A DNA stretch of 64,000 nucleotides from Hemerocallis citrina (taxonomy: Eukaryota; Streptophyta; Magnoliopsida; Asparagales; Asphodelaceae). Within the stretch, counting starts at the first letter, position 1, and the number at the start of each line of letters is the position of its first letter. This document shows positions 46,428 to 59,110 of the stretch, in pieces. The stretch covers positions 110,975,073-111,039,072 of the forward strand of contig CM030363.1 in NCBI GenBank assembly GCA_017893485.1, in the 5' to 3' direction. Under the pieces are notes generated by a model that worked only from the letters and a program-made list of their open reading frames with translations, did no database searches and had not been told where the DNA came from. The position numbers were made by a program, and so were the translations under genes.

Positions 46428-46520
46428 AGTTGGTCACTATGGGCATACTGGTTATATGGGGACTTTAGTGCGTTACAGTAGCACTGTGTGTGTGTGGGTT
46501 CGAGTCTCGGCAAGGGGCTT
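46428..46520 (+). other. tRNA-like module in LTR G
   Basis: TATATCAGTTGGTCACTATG is the closest A-box match in the window. GGGTTCGAGTCTCGGC near 46497 is B-box-like. A second, degenerate copy follows at about 46585-46690 (ATAGTTGGGCG ... TTTGAATCTGG). Confidence 0.5.
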
Positions 46521-48152
46521 TTATTTCAAAAATTCGATTTTTTCCAAATACCGAGAACTAGACTCAAAACCTACTCACTTCCCCTTTATGATAGTTGGGC
46601 GCTTTGTCCCTTTTGGCTAGCGCGTGGGCCTTTGGGGTCTCGGTGACTGTGCACTGTGTGTGGGTGTGTGCAATTTGAATCTGGCTGTGGCCAAAATTTT
46701 TTGGGAAAAATGTTTTATTTTTTTTTATTTTTTTTATTTAGTTATATTTTACTTTGACTATTGTGATTTTTTACCAAACAAAAATATGTAAAAGGAATAT
46801 GGAGGAAATATTAGAAAATCCTTGAGTTTATAAACTTCAAAAAAAAATTATTTTGGAATTATGGACCTTTAAAAAGTGAAATATAATCTTTTTGTGTGAA
46901 GAGTTCACTTTAGTTTTGATTTTGAGCTTCTAAATAAAGAAAGTGACAATTCTTGAGTATGGAAATGATTGCAAAGAAATGAATTGAGATTTTTAGAATC
47001 GAATAAAAATTTTCTTTTGGATGTGCAAATTGTGCATAGAAATGAGTTAGAAAGAGAATGTGATGAAATGTGAAATTTTGTGGACATGTTTCAATGAATA
47101 TGAAAATCAAGACTTATACTAAAACTTAGCTAAGACTCTACATCGACAAGAATGAAAATTATTGAAAAGAGAATTTATGATATTTTGACCAAGTTTGGAT
47201 CGTTGATAAAGGTTGATATTGAAAAGCCGATGTAGGAGTAATGCTAGTATCTATATTAGTGACCTCTAATTATACCTAAGGATGAGATACGTAGTGAAGA
47301 TGTGATCAACGTAAGAGACAAACATGAGTATGAGGGCCATTGGATTGGCGGCGTGAGGGTATCCACAGGATGTCCCATGATGCGTTATGATTAGGACGTG
47401 GATACTACTCCAGAGTACCGTCCCGGTGGCGATGCTTATGGGGTGATCTAATGAATGCGAGTGGTGTCACGTTTATGGTAGGAGGTGAATTACCACAGGA
47501 TGCCTGCATGATGAGTCATGTATCAGTGCGTTGGGATTCTCTCAAGAGCGCCTAGACGTGAGTTCGTAGTTCATAGAATGCCTAAGATACTTACCGTAGT
47601 TACAGTAGTAGATTAGGTCATGGCAAGGTATTGAACCCTACAAGATGAAGAACGATTAAGGGCTTGCCCTCGGACCTATGTAGTATGGGCTACATAGACT
47701 CTGAACAAGTGCACATTAGTATCATATAAGGTAAACAACCTGCATTAAGGACTAAGTGCACAGCACAACATGACATCAATAGGATAGTCCCTTGTAGTTT
47801 TACTTGTGATCAAGTTTGTGGTTGTTTAATTATGGAAATCATTATACTGTTTCCGGCATAGAGAGGATGGCCGTGTATGATATTTTGGCAGTGAATGAAC
47901 TGACGCGCCCACAGTTTCGTATGCAGGAAAAAGAGGTTGACAGATTGAAGTATACATGCTGCTCCAAGATTGATTTAAATGTGTATACTTTCATGTAATT
48001 ACTGTAAATTGCTTCTGCTGTACGAATGTAAATGTGTATTGTAACTCTGATGTAAGAAATGTTTTTAATTTTCTTGTAAAATTGTACGAAATAAGTGTAA
48101 AGATCCTGTGGAACTTCGAATTCAGTTGCATTTTAGAATTCGGGGTGTTACA

Positions 48153-48157
48153 CCTGA
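48153..48157. repeat. Target-site duplication of solo LTR G (right copy, cctga)
   Basis: CCTGA directly after TGTTACA of LTR G. Confidence 0.9.
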
Positions 48158-50993
48158 GCTGCCTGCAAATGCTTCCTGATCTGGACCACCGCATCAACTG
48201 TCCTGGTGATCAACTCTGGACCCAACAACTTTCTCTCACCAATGTCATCCCAGCACACTGGTGATCTGCACTTCCGCCCATAGACCGCCTCAAACGGAGG
48301 AGCTTTAATACTGGCTTGAAAGCTGTTATTGTACGAGAACTTTACGAGATGCAAATGGTCCTCCCATGATCCACCAAACTGAAGCATACTGGACCTCAAC
48401 ATGTCCTCGAGAATCTAGATGGTCCTCTTAGACTGTCCATCAGTCTAGGGATGAAAAGCTGTACTGTACTTTAATTTACACCCCAAACTGTTCTGAATAC
48501 TCTCCCAAAACTGAGATCTGAATCACATATCCCTGTTGGATACAATACTAACTGGAACCCCATGAAGTCTAACAATCTCTTGCATATACCTTTCAGCAAG
48601 GCTCTCAGTAGACTGCCCGACACGAAAACGAATGAAATGAGCACTCTTCCTCGAACGGTCAACAATCACCCAAATGGCATTATGACCCTTAGGACTCCTC
48701 GGCACAGCGGTCACAAAGTCCATAGTGATATGTTCCCACTTCCATTCTGGAATAGGAAGCAGTTGAAGTAGTCCAACGATTCTCTGATGTTCTTCCTTAA
48801 CTTGCTGGCAAATCAAATACTAAGCAACAAACCGAGCTACAGCTCCCTTCATACCATGCCACCAGAAATGAAGCTTGAAATCTCGATACATCTTAGTACC
48901 GCCAGGATGGATAGAATAGGATGACTGATGGGGTTCCTCAAGCAACCTCTGACGAACTTCACCTTCCTGGACACATAACCTAGACCCAAAACAAAGCGAT
49001 CCATCAGCATGAATAACCATGTCCGTTCTGGACCCAGACTCAACCTCAGCTCGAAAGCCCTGCAACTGTGCATCACCAGCCTGCGCCTATTTAATCTGAT
49101 CGACAAGAGACGACTAAAGCTGGAGCACCAAATAATTTCGATCAGATTTTGGCAACAAAACCTCCAACTCCAACCTCCGCATCTGCTCAATCAGATCCCT
49201 CTGTTGAGTCAAGAACATAACTGCCGGTCTCCTGCTAAAAGAATCTGGCACCAAGTTTACCTTACCAGGATGGTATTGCAAACTAATGTCATAATCGGCC
49301 ATAAGCTCCAACCAACGGATTTGCCTTATGTTTAACTCCTTCTGGGTGAAGACGTACTTGAGAATTTTATTGTATGTAAAGATCTCCACTCGGTCCCCAT
49401 GTAAATAATGTCACCAGAACTTCAAAGCATAGATCACTGCCGCTAACTCCAAGTAATGACTCAGATAGTTCTTCTCATGCGGCCTCAACTGCCTCGATAC
49501 ATATGCAACGACTCGGCCTTTCTGCATCAAAACTTCTCTAAGACCCTTACCAGAAGCATCATAGTGAATTACAAATCTGCCTGAACCATCTGGAATAGTC
49601 AACACAGGCGCTGACGTTAATCTGTTCTTCAACTCAACAAAAGCCACACCACACTCCTCAGACCAACAGAAATTCAGATCCTTCCCAGTCAACTTAGTCA
49701 ACGGTCCCGCTATCTTCGAAAAATCTTGGATGAATTTTCGATAATAATGATAGCCAGCTAAACCAAGAAAACTCCTAACTTCTAAAACTGACTTGGGAAC
49801 AGGCCAATCCTTCACAGCCTCATCCTTGGTAGGATCCACAGAAATACCATCGCCTGAGATAATGTGCCCCAAGAAAGAAACCCTATCGAGCCAAAACTCG
49901 CACTTGCCGAGATTTCCATAGAGCTGATTCTCTCTCAATGTCTGCAGAACCACCATTAGATGCTCAGCATGATCTTTCCGATTCTGAGAATACACCAAAA
50001 TATCATCAATGAAGACCTCCACGAATCTATCCAAGAACTAGTTCATAAGCCTTATGAATACAGCAGGGTCGTTCGTAACCTCGAACGACATCACAAGATA
50101 CTCATAGTGGCTATATCTTCTCCTGAAAGCAATCTTCTGTACATCAGTCGCCTTCACTTTGACTTGATGATACCCAGAACGAAGATCCAACTTCGTGAAA
50201 ACAGCAGCCCCATTCAACTGATCAAACAAATCATCGATCCTGGGCAACGGATACCGGTTCTTCATAGTAACACTGTTTTGTTCCCGATAATCCACATATA
50301 GTCGACGACTACCATCCTTCTTATTGACAAAAAGGACTGGAGCACCCCAAGGTGAAACACTGGGTCTGATGAACCTCAAATCAAGTAACTCCTGAATCTG
50401 CACCTTAAGCTCTGCTAACTCAACCGGTGCCATCCTGTAGGGACTCTTCGATATAGGCGCCGTACCCGGCTGAACTTCAATACCGAGCTCCACATTCCTT
50501 TCAGGGGGTAAGCCAGGAAACTCCTCTGGAAAAACATCCTGAAAATCCCGAACTACTAGAGGTGCAGCCTCACAGCCTGAATGCAACTCCATCGCACAAA
50601 CCTCCTGATCAACTGCAGCTCGGCCAAGGCACATCACCCCGGTATGGAACTCAAACTCTGTGAGATCTAGAATCTGGAATACAACTTTCTTAGCACGGCA
50701 ATCAATAATGGCATGGGTTTCACCCAACCAATCCATACCCAGAATGAAGTCGAATCCTGAATTCCAAATTACAATCAGATTGGCCTTGAAATCTGTGCTA
50801 CCAATAATTATGGGACACTGCCTGCACTCCCAGAAACAAATGACAACTCCACCACCTGTCACAATGTTCCAAGCCTCTGACATGTTGCTGCACTCCAACT
50901 GATGGTGAGCCACAAATCGAGAGGAGACAAAAGAATGGGTTGCCACGGAATCAAAAAGATCATGAGCAGGAAAAGAGCAAACAAGGACAACAC
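48158..50993 (-). pseudogene. C pol, proximal part: protease, RT, RNase H, integrase core
   Basis: From the intron-2 acceptor: protease with D-S-V-A-T (G replaced by V, about 50945); RT in a long open frame to 50038; then TAG at 50038-50040, in the same codon as in B. RT continues with an intact F-I-D-D (50002-50013). RNase H follows (about 49590-49250), where D-A-S-G-K is kept, then the integrase zinc region (C-Q-Q-V-K near 48805) and core with M-D-F-V. The second core acidic position has S-N-R-D-M. Stops lie near 49411, 49114, 48820 and 48523. It is the least decayed RT in the window. Confidence 0.9.
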
Positions 50994-51152
50994 CTAAGAC
51001 AGAAATCAACAGAGACAAAGAAAAGAATGGTTGAACAGGGGTGAGGAAAAACAAAATGCAGAAAGATAAACATGATAGAAATAAAGCAAAAAGAAATAAA
51101 GAAACAAAAAAGAAACAACAAAAACAACAAAAATAGCAAAAGCAAAAGATAC
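50994..51152 (-). other. C intron 2 (gag/protease junction), 159 bp
   Basis: Donor GCAG|GTATCTTTT and acceptor TTTCTGTCTTAG. It is phase 1, a multiple of three and fully open, so unspliced RNA would encode a hydrophobic stretch between gag and protease. Confidence 0.72.
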
Positions 51153-52342
51153 CTGCAACCACACCCTCAGCTGACTCAACATTAGCAGCAGTCAGGTTGA
51201 AAGTCTGACCTTTCCTGGGAGCAGCGATCCTCTGACCGAAAATCTGGCACTGCGGAGGAAGCGGTGCCCTAACTGGATCACGAGCTGCGGTAACTGGCTG
51301 AACTGGACCCCTGGCTGAAAGAGCCAACTGCGTGCAGTCCCGCACCGAATGGTCAGCAGCACCACATCCAAAACAACGATGATTGGCACATCGGCAATCC
51401 TGCGCTCATGCCCTTGGAAGTTGGAAAAAGTCACAAAAACCAATTCTCGGAGGACCCGCAGCAGAGTAAGGAGCTGCTCTGACCGGAGGGGCTGGGACAA
51501 GTCTCCGAATAGGCCCATCGGAAGGCCTAGAAACTGAGTGTGGAATAGTCCACTGAGAAGGAGCCAATCCACCACGAGCCTGCTCCTGAGCTCGAGCTGC
51601 CTCGATAGCCTCAGCATAAGTACACAAGCGAAGAGAGACAAGCTGCACCTTGATGTCTCGCTCAAGCCCCAAAATGAACCTACGAGCCCTATCCTCTTCA
51701 TTCGCCACAAGAACGGCTGCGAAGTGGCTAAGTCTTGTAAATTCAGCTGCGTACTCGTCCACATACCCGGAGCCCTATTTCAAGAAAGTCTTATGTTACA
51801 ACATTGCTTGGACAATATGTAACAAAATTTCATTACTAGAAATAACGACCCACCTATTTCAGGGCCAAGAATTGTTGCTCCATCGCAACTCTAGTGCTGC
51901 TAGGAAAGAACTTCTCAAAGAAGCTCCAAGTGAAAGTGGTCCAAGTGATCGGTCGTTCGAGCCTTTCGGACTCGGACCTCCACCAGCTATAAGCCAAGTC
52001 CACCAACTGGATGGCCACCACATCCACTCGATCTGCATTTGCCACTCCAACTGCCAGAAGCAGTTTCTCAGTCCAAATCAACCACTGTTCAACCTCCAAA
52101 GGCATCTCAGTACCTGAAAACCTGTCGGGATACAGGCACATAAAGTCAGTGACTGTACCCGGACAGGGAGGAAGAGCTACCTGCATTGGCACAATGGGTG
52201 GCGGGACCCGAGCAGCCTCCAAAGTAGCCATCACCAAGTCACTGTGGTTCTGCTGCATGTTAATCAAGTGCTCAAGCACAGTGGTGACAGCCTCAAGCCC
52301 TGGCTGCTCATCCTGGGGCCGAGAAGCACCTCTACGAGCAAT
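51153..52342 (-). pseudogene. C gag (two exons), start and stop defects
   Basis: Exon a runs 52342-51854. The start codon is ATT at 52340-52342 where B has ATG. It has the core V-T-D-F-M, Y-P-D-R-F, E-Q-W and F-F-P-S-S, and ends L-A-L-K-stop, where TAG replaces CAG immediately before the donor. Intron 51775-51853 (79 bp). Exon b runs 51774-51153, starts G-S-G-Y-V-D-E-Y-A-A-E-F and ends with a zinc knuckle of the C-F-G-C-G...H...D-C type near 51340-51385. Confidence 0.88.
51775..51853 (-). other. C intron 1 (within gag), 79 bp
   Basis: GT donor at 51853-51852 and AG acceptor at 51776-51775 (CTTGAAATAG|GGC). It rejoins gag in phase 0. Confidence 0.72.
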
Positions 52343-52494
52343 AGTCTGCTAGAAAACCAAAAATAATTAGCATCTAGATCAAAGTTGCTAATAATACATT
52401 TATGTATACACGGTTGGTGAAATATTGAGCTGATTCCAGTTCGAGCCAAACTTATCTAATATATTAGGCAACTAATACATTAGCCAAATCTGGT

Positions 52495-52506
52495 GCTCTA
52501 ATACCA
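52495..52506 (-). promoter_or_regulatory. Primer binding site of C
   Basis: Minus strand TGGTATTAGAGC, with one change from TGGTATCAGAGC. Confidence 0.8.
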
Positions 52507-52516
52507 CTACAAACCT

Positions 52517-55500
52517 TGTCACGAACCGCTTCCCAAAAGAGAATTTGGAATACGGATACGTGACTAAGCCCAGCGAATGATTTTCATCATCCATAAGCTA
52601 TTCAAGAATCTTTACAACATTTCACAAGAATAATCAGAGTCGAAAGCAAAAGAATCAACCAAGCATGCACATATGAATCAAAATACCAACAAGAATACTT
52701 GAAACCAAAATCTTATAATCTCAAATAATCCAGATCTAAATAAGTCAATATCCTGGGTCACATTGCCCAAATACAAAATAAATTCAAGTACAAGATACAA
52801 TTGTTCAAAGCAAGCAACAAGAAATAATAAAGCATAATCCAGTACTAATATTTCATATCACCAACACCATCTGGTACCTGTTCTCCAAAATCTGTAATTT
52901 AAAAATTGCAGGAATAGAAAAGAAAAAACAAACTCCTATCAACGCAAGTTACGGACTGCTTGTAATGTAGGAAACAAGTACATGGGAAAACTAAACAAAT
53001 AGCATGGAATATGTATGATATCAAGTATAATAACTAGCATGGTAAGGTGAATAAGAACAAGTAGCATGTATCAAGTGTCGAGTGAACAAATATCATGTAA
53101 ACAAGTAATAAGTATCAAGTATCAAGTCTCATGTATCATGTAGTCAAGTATCAAGTAAGCATGTATCATGTTCAAGTGTCATGTATCAAGTCTTGTAATT
53201 ATTACTATCTAGGTAGCACTTTAAGCAGCCCATACTACATGGTTTCTAAAATGATCAATTTCGCTTTAGATTTCATAGTGGACCATAGAGGGCTGTACAC
53301 TTAGGGACAAGTATCAAGTAATCGAGCTCAAGCTCCAAGTATCATGTATCATGTATCACATGTCAAGTTGTGCAAGTGGCAAGTAATCACGTGTCTTGTG
53401 TGCAAGTGTCAAGTAACCACGTGTCAGTTATCATGTATCAAGTAATCATGTACGATAAGTGGATCCCCTTCTGAATACACATTTCTGAATTATCCACTAT
53501 TAGATCTTTCCCTTAAACCTCGGCTTGGTTATTTATTATTTTTATCAAACAAGCATGTATGTGTGCAAAATACATTAAGAATAACATGGCATGATCATGT
53601 AGCAAGTTCAAATTGCAAGATAAACATGTACGGGTGCATGATAACCCATAAAAGGATAAAATAACCAAATTTCTAGGTCAATACAGCAAGACCATACTGC
53701 AGTAAAATAGAGATTTCCGTTGTTACAAACATGCAAATCTGAATCCGTCGAAAGTTCTAGAAAATAAACTCCCAGCCAAATCTAGCGAATACAAATAAGT
53801 CATATAGTATTTAGGAAAATCATCACTCAAAACTGAATTGAAACCAGAAAATACATTTAGCCATAAATCAGAAGATCGTATTCAAAGTCAGGAAAACAGC
53901 ATGAAAACTCATTAAATAAATCCACAAAAAATCTAGGGTATTCCCCTATATGTATAATAACAGAAAAACAAGTTTCATAATTTTCCAACATAAATAGAGT
54001 AGTCAAGTAAAATCAGAAAACAATAAGACACGATAATTTTGTAAATCTGAAATCACAAACACTACAGTACGAAAACAGAAATATCTCACAAACCATAAAT
54101 CAAAATCCAAATCCACCAAAAAGGTAATAAAATAGATACAGTAGGATAACTTTCATATTCAGAAACATTTTAGAAACAGTAAGTAGAAATAGGTCGAAAA
54201 TCAAGTTCTTTAGTAAACAGTAGTAAAATTCTGCATGTAAACTCTTTATTTGCAAGTATGAAAAGGTTTGTAAAACATCTAAATTAAATCCACAAAAATT
54301 CTGGGTAAATCCCAATCAAGTATAGAAGTATTAAGCAAAATTTTAGATCAAAATAATAATTTTATCACGAAAATTAAAATAGATTACTATTCAGAATTCA
54401 TAGAAAACAGAATCTGAAAATCTTTCGACACTGCAGTAATAAAATCGACATAACTCACAAACCAAAAATCGAAACTGAGATCCGTCAAAAGGATTGAAAA
54501 ATAAACAGAATTCTCTACAAATCATGTTCACAAAATATTTTCAAATACTGACCTTAATAAGGTCTAAAATACTGATCAAAACAGAAAAGCCAGCAAAACT
54601 GAAAACATCGTATATGCACAAAATCAACTAGTTCATGTAGAATTCATCCAAAACAGAATCAAACATGAGATAGAGTATACTAGATATCCAAACAACATGT
54701 TATAGGGTATATCACAAGTCCACAACAAGTCTACCACAAATAACACGAATGAGCACAAGATATCATATGAACAATACGCATATATGGAACAAGATATGGT
54801 CAATCCTAGGTTACATCATGTTATATGTATCGTGAGGTAACTATGGTCGAATCATCACTGTAGAGAGAATATCAACAAGAAAATTCACACACAAATTGTC
54901 TCTAGAACCCAACTACACTACAAGCAGTATTTTGTACTTGTATTGTCAAAGAAATTTAATAAAAGTTACTTGCCTTAACCGATGACGAAACGACTCCAAG
55001 GAAGAATAACCAGAATGGATTTCCGGCCAACAAACTCAACAAATGAACGAGCAAACCACACGAACCACGTGCCAATCACAAAACCAACAACGAACACAAC
55101 GAACGAACGAGATCAACCAAAAATCCACATGCACGAAAACACATGTGCACCAAGAAACAACGAATAAGAACTCAAGCAACGAACCACGGCAACACACGCA
55201 AGAGCACGGGGAATGGGGAGACTAGATGACGACCACGGAAGAGCAATGGCGGTTAGCGGTTGGCGGTGCTGGCTGCTGTTGCGGGGCACACCAAACAGAG
55301 ACAGAGAGACAGAGATGGGACGCAGGGGGGGTAAGCACGGGTGAGAGGGTGGTCGGTATGAGGGTGAGGGAGAAAGAGTAGGACAGGAGAGCAAGAGAGC
55401 GGCGGAAGGGATGGGGAAACAGAGCTGCGTGGGTTTTAAATATAGGGGGAGTTAGGGTTTTGATGGTTTGAAGTCGGCTGAAGGTGGGTTCGGGTGCATG

Positions 55501-55989
55501 GGTATCAAGCTAACGGGTTGGGTAGGGTAGTTAGGGATTAACTATAATGGGTTTGGTTAGTTGGGTTAACATATGGTAAAACTATATGGGTTTGTTTAAT
55601 CAAGAATGGATAATAATGGGTATAGGATTGATTAGGTTTCGGGTTTAGTCTTAATGGGTAGTGGAAGCAAATAAACATGGTATTTAATTGTGGGTATTAG
55701 GGATCTAAACAAAAATATAGATAGGGCCAAATAAACAAAATAATAGAAAAAATAATATAGGATGCGAACAACAATAAAGATGATAAAAAATAATCAGCTC
55801 GATCAAAATGGAACGAAACAGAAGACGAACAAGATTCAAGATTTCAAATAAAAGAAGACAAGAACAATAAAAAGAATGTATATTGAAAATAAAATCCAAT
55901 ATACAGTCGAAAAGAGTTACAACGGAATCAAATACAAGGGAAAAGAAAATACACTCAAAAATACACAAAAATGAAAAACAGGGGTTACA
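52517..55989 (-). repeat. Element C 5' LTR (right)
   Basis: 3473 bp, collinear with the left LTR (3482 bp). Its inner end is TGTCACGAACCGC, with small differences from the left LTR's TGTCACGCCCCGC. Donor-like GT at 54969-54968, conserved block 53493-53529. Confidence 0.92.
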
Positions 55990-55994
55990 ATACT
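55990..55994. repeat. Target-site duplication of element C (right copy, atact)
   Basis: ATACT directly after the C 5' LTR. Confidence 0.85.
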
Positions 55995-56500
55995 ATTGTT
56001 ATTACATATTATTTACTAATTTGTTTTGTTATATTCACTTTTACTATTAATCGCTACTCAAAAATTTTGTAGTTTTACGCTTCTCTAATATAATGCAATC
56101 ACTCACTATTTATACTTTACATGTATTCTTGAATTTTAATTATCTTTACATTCTTAGTTACTACATACATTTTTCCACTGATTTCTATACTTGTCATATA
56201 TTTCGATATACTTACTATACATATCATTTCACCCTCATCCCATTTCTACATTACTATTTTAAAATATAATTGTTTTTGTTTATCGCCCTAATTTGCTACG
56301 CTACATAATTATTGTTTTCATTTGTATTTTCATCCCGTGCATATACTTTACACTATTTTTGTCTTAATGTTATAAATCCTTTCAATTACTACAAATTTTG
56401 TATACCCTATATTTAAAGCCTACATATCTATTTTAATATTTTATCGCTGTAATTTCCTACTTCATTTACAACTTTTCCATCCACTTTTATATCGTTGATT
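55995..56500 (+). other. AT-rich X interior, part 2
   Basis: AT-rich, stop-dense sequence similar in texture to 40446-40921 and 60140-61240. No gene or motif recognised. Confidence 0.4.
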
Positions 56501-56584
56501 TTAGAACGTAACACCATACTTTATCAAACACTCAATATCCAAGCACATATGGAAGATTACATCTTTCCATCTCCCGTTTTGGTG

Positions 56585-56637
56585 CAACTTGATCTCGAGA
56601 GGGCAAATCTGCAATTAGACGTCAATGGAGGCAAACT
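56585..56637 (+). repeat. 27-bp tandem repeats in X interior, part 1
   Basis: Two units of about 27 bp (consensus CTGCAAYTKGATRTCRAGGA then GGCAAA). They code for 9-residue repeats of the L-Q-L-D-x-x-x-x-K/N type. The array is cut by solo LTR D and resumes in frame at 59945. Confidence 0.75.
56633..56637. repeat. Target-site duplication of solo LTR D (left copy, aaact)
   Basis: AAACT, identical to 59940-59944. Confidence 0.9.
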
Positions 56638-57069
56638 TGTAACCCCTGTTTTTCATTTTCGTATTTTTGGTGTATTTTTCTTTTCTTGTGTATTTGTACT
56701 CTCTTGTTTTTTTTTTCCTTGGGCCGTATATTGAGTTGTTTCAATATATTTCATTTTCTTTTCCTATTCTTGATTTTTGCGAGTTATTTCCGATTTCTTG
56801 GCTGTTCTTGTTCATGGTTGTTGTTTTCGCTTTTTATTGTTGTATTGTTCTCTTTATTTGTATTTTTGGGTGCTCTTGGTGATTTGGTGGTCTACCCCAT
56901 TCCTAATCATATTATTTTGATCCCTAATTGATTACCAAAGCCAAATTACCCAATCCTAGTTTGAATCCTATTCAATTTGATCCCGATTTGTCTTATTGGA
57001 TTAATCCTATTATTACTCCTAAACTACCCGCAACCCAATACCCATACCCACATCAACCCTAAACTCCAC

Positions 57070-57080
57070 TATATATATAA
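57070..57080 (+). promoter_or_regulatory. TATA box of solo LTR D
   Basis: TATATATATAA followed by AAACCCTAACCCTAA at 57098-57112. Confidence 0.6.
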
Positions 57081-59028
57081 ACCCTCATCTCCTACTAAAA
57101 CCCTAACCCTAATCACCTAAACCTACCCCTGGCCTCCCCTCCATGGCTGCACCGTGCACACACTCGACGCCCATCCCCCAGGCCGAGCCTCTCTCCGGCC
57201 TGCACTCCAACCCTGCACACCCCCCTTCCGGCCTGCACTCCATCCCCTCCATCCATCCGACCACCGAACACGACCATACTCCCTCTCTATCCCTCTCCCA
57301 TCCGCCTGTCCGATCAGCTACAGCAGCCAGAGCAGCAGCCAGCAGCAGCCAGCCGCCGCCCCGACGTCGATGCCCTCTTGCTTTCTCTCTCTCGTTCATG
57401 CATGTGCTCGTGTTTGAGTGCACGTGTGATCGAGGTTTGTTTGGTTCGTGGATTTCTTGTTCGTGGATTTGTTCGTTGCCCGGGAATCCATCCCGTTATT
57501 CTTGATTTTCATCGTTCTTCATCTCCGATTAAGGCAAGTAACTTGTACTCCAATTTCTTTGTTTGATACAAGTCAAAAATACCGCTTGTAGTGTAGTTGG
57601 GTTCTAGAGACAACTCGTGTGTGTGTTATCTTTGATGGGTTTTGTCTATATTGTGAAAACTTGACCATAGTTTCCTCACGACACCATACTGATATGAATT
57701 AACTTAGGTTTTACCCGTTCTTGATTTGATCATGTATCGTGAGACTTCTGGTGAGAATTTGGGTATTTGTGGAGAACCATGTGGTAGACTTATTTAGATA
57801 TGTTAATTACCCTAATTCATGATGTTTGGACACTTGGTAGACTCGATTTCATGTTTGGTTGTGCTTTAAACAAGTTTTGTATGTTATATGTTGACTTGTT
57901 GTTAAAGGGAAAAATCTGTATTTTGTCGCTGATCTGTTTTATTTGCTGTTTTGGACTGTCTTGAAGTCAGTAACTTAATTTCGATATAAAACATGAGTTT
58001 TAGAGAATTTCATCTATTTTTCAACCCCTCTAACCTTGCTTGACTTCGTTTTCGTATGAGTGACTTATGACTGTTTTACTACAGAGGTGTATTATGTTTC
58101 CAGATTTCGTTTCTCGACGATGTTGTTGATTAAACTATTTTGATACTTGAGCTACACCTATTATTTTGATCTGAAACTTTGGTTAGTTTTTCTATACCTA
58201 TCTAGGGATTACCCAGAATTTTGGTAGATTTTATTGATGAGTTTTATATGTCGTTTCATGCATGTTTACAAAAGTCATACTTTCTGTATTTTGCTCGTTG
58301 TCCTGTAAAGAATTATGTTTTCACCCTGATTTCTTTTACTGTATGGAAAAATATTTGTGAAATGTGAAAGTTAATATATTTTATCTATTTTCATCTCCCT
58401 TCGGCAGATTTGGATTTAGTTTCACAGCTTGCGGGATATTTCAGTTTTCGTACAGCAGTGTTGGGAATTCCAGATTTGCCAAACTACCGTTTCTTGATAT
58501 TTTCTTATTTTTGATGACTGAACTAATTTTACTGAAATATTATGAAACTTAAGATTTTGATTCTAGACATATAGGGGAATACCCTAGATTTTTCCTAGAT
58601 TTATTTGAGAGGTTTTGATGCTGTCGTTTTACTGATTTCTGACTGAACATGTTTTCTGGATTCAAATCAGTTTTGAGTTATGATTTTGTGAAATACTATA
58701 TGGTTGGGTATTTATTTTCTAGATTGTTTGACGGATCCAAATTTGGATTTCTGTAGTAACGGAAATCACTGTTTTAGTACTGTACTGTCATGCTGTCCTG
58801 AATATGAACATACACTGTTTTGCTCGTTTATGTGACTGTATGTCATCTATGCATGCTTGATTGTTTTCCTGAACCTAATACTGATTATACCATGTTAGTT
58901 TGACACTATTTCATGCACCATCATGTCTGTTTGATGACCATAATAAAAGTAACCAAGCCGGGGTTTCTTAAGGGAAGATCTAGTAGTGAAAAATATGGAA
59001 ACGTGTACTTGGAAGGGAACTAGTATTC

Positions 59029-59110
59029 CATACTGCTACTGTCACTGTTACTTTTCTACTACTATTACTATTATTTTTACTTTACTGCTACTGTTACTGT
59101 TACTGCTACC
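59029..59110 (+). repeat. TGTTAC/TACTAT short tandem repeats (LTR D)
   Basis: Same position and motif as the arrays in both B LTRs. Confidence 0.8.

Larger units (their letters stand above)
44975..48152 (+). mobile_element. Solo LTR G inserted in C integrase
   Basis: 3178-bp plus-oriented LTR, TGTAATACCCTGAATTT... to ...CGGGGTGTTACA, with a perfect TSD and no internal region. It is a relative of the X LTR: ACGTG-rich 5' part, TATA at 45519-45526, tRNA-like modules and the AAGTGCACAGCAC...GGATAGTCCC region. A 109-codon open frame at 45563-45892, just after the TATA box, is not recognised; the shorter frame at 47816-47998 is probably chance. Confidence 0.93.
40922..55989 (-). mobile_element. 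Element C: full-length Tekay-like chromovirus with nested solo LTR
   Basis: Minus-oriented element with 5' LTR 52517-55989 and 3' LTR 40922-44403, a perfect 5-bp TSD (atact), PBS 52495-52506, and gag and pol co-linear with B. It is interrupted in integrase by solo LTR G. Without G the element is about 11.9 kb. Confidence 0.92.

Noticed and set aside
46905..47110. Minus-strand frames of 60-66 codons in LTR G
   Set aside because: Two overlapping frames in AT-rich LTR sequence with no homology recognised and no counterpart in X.
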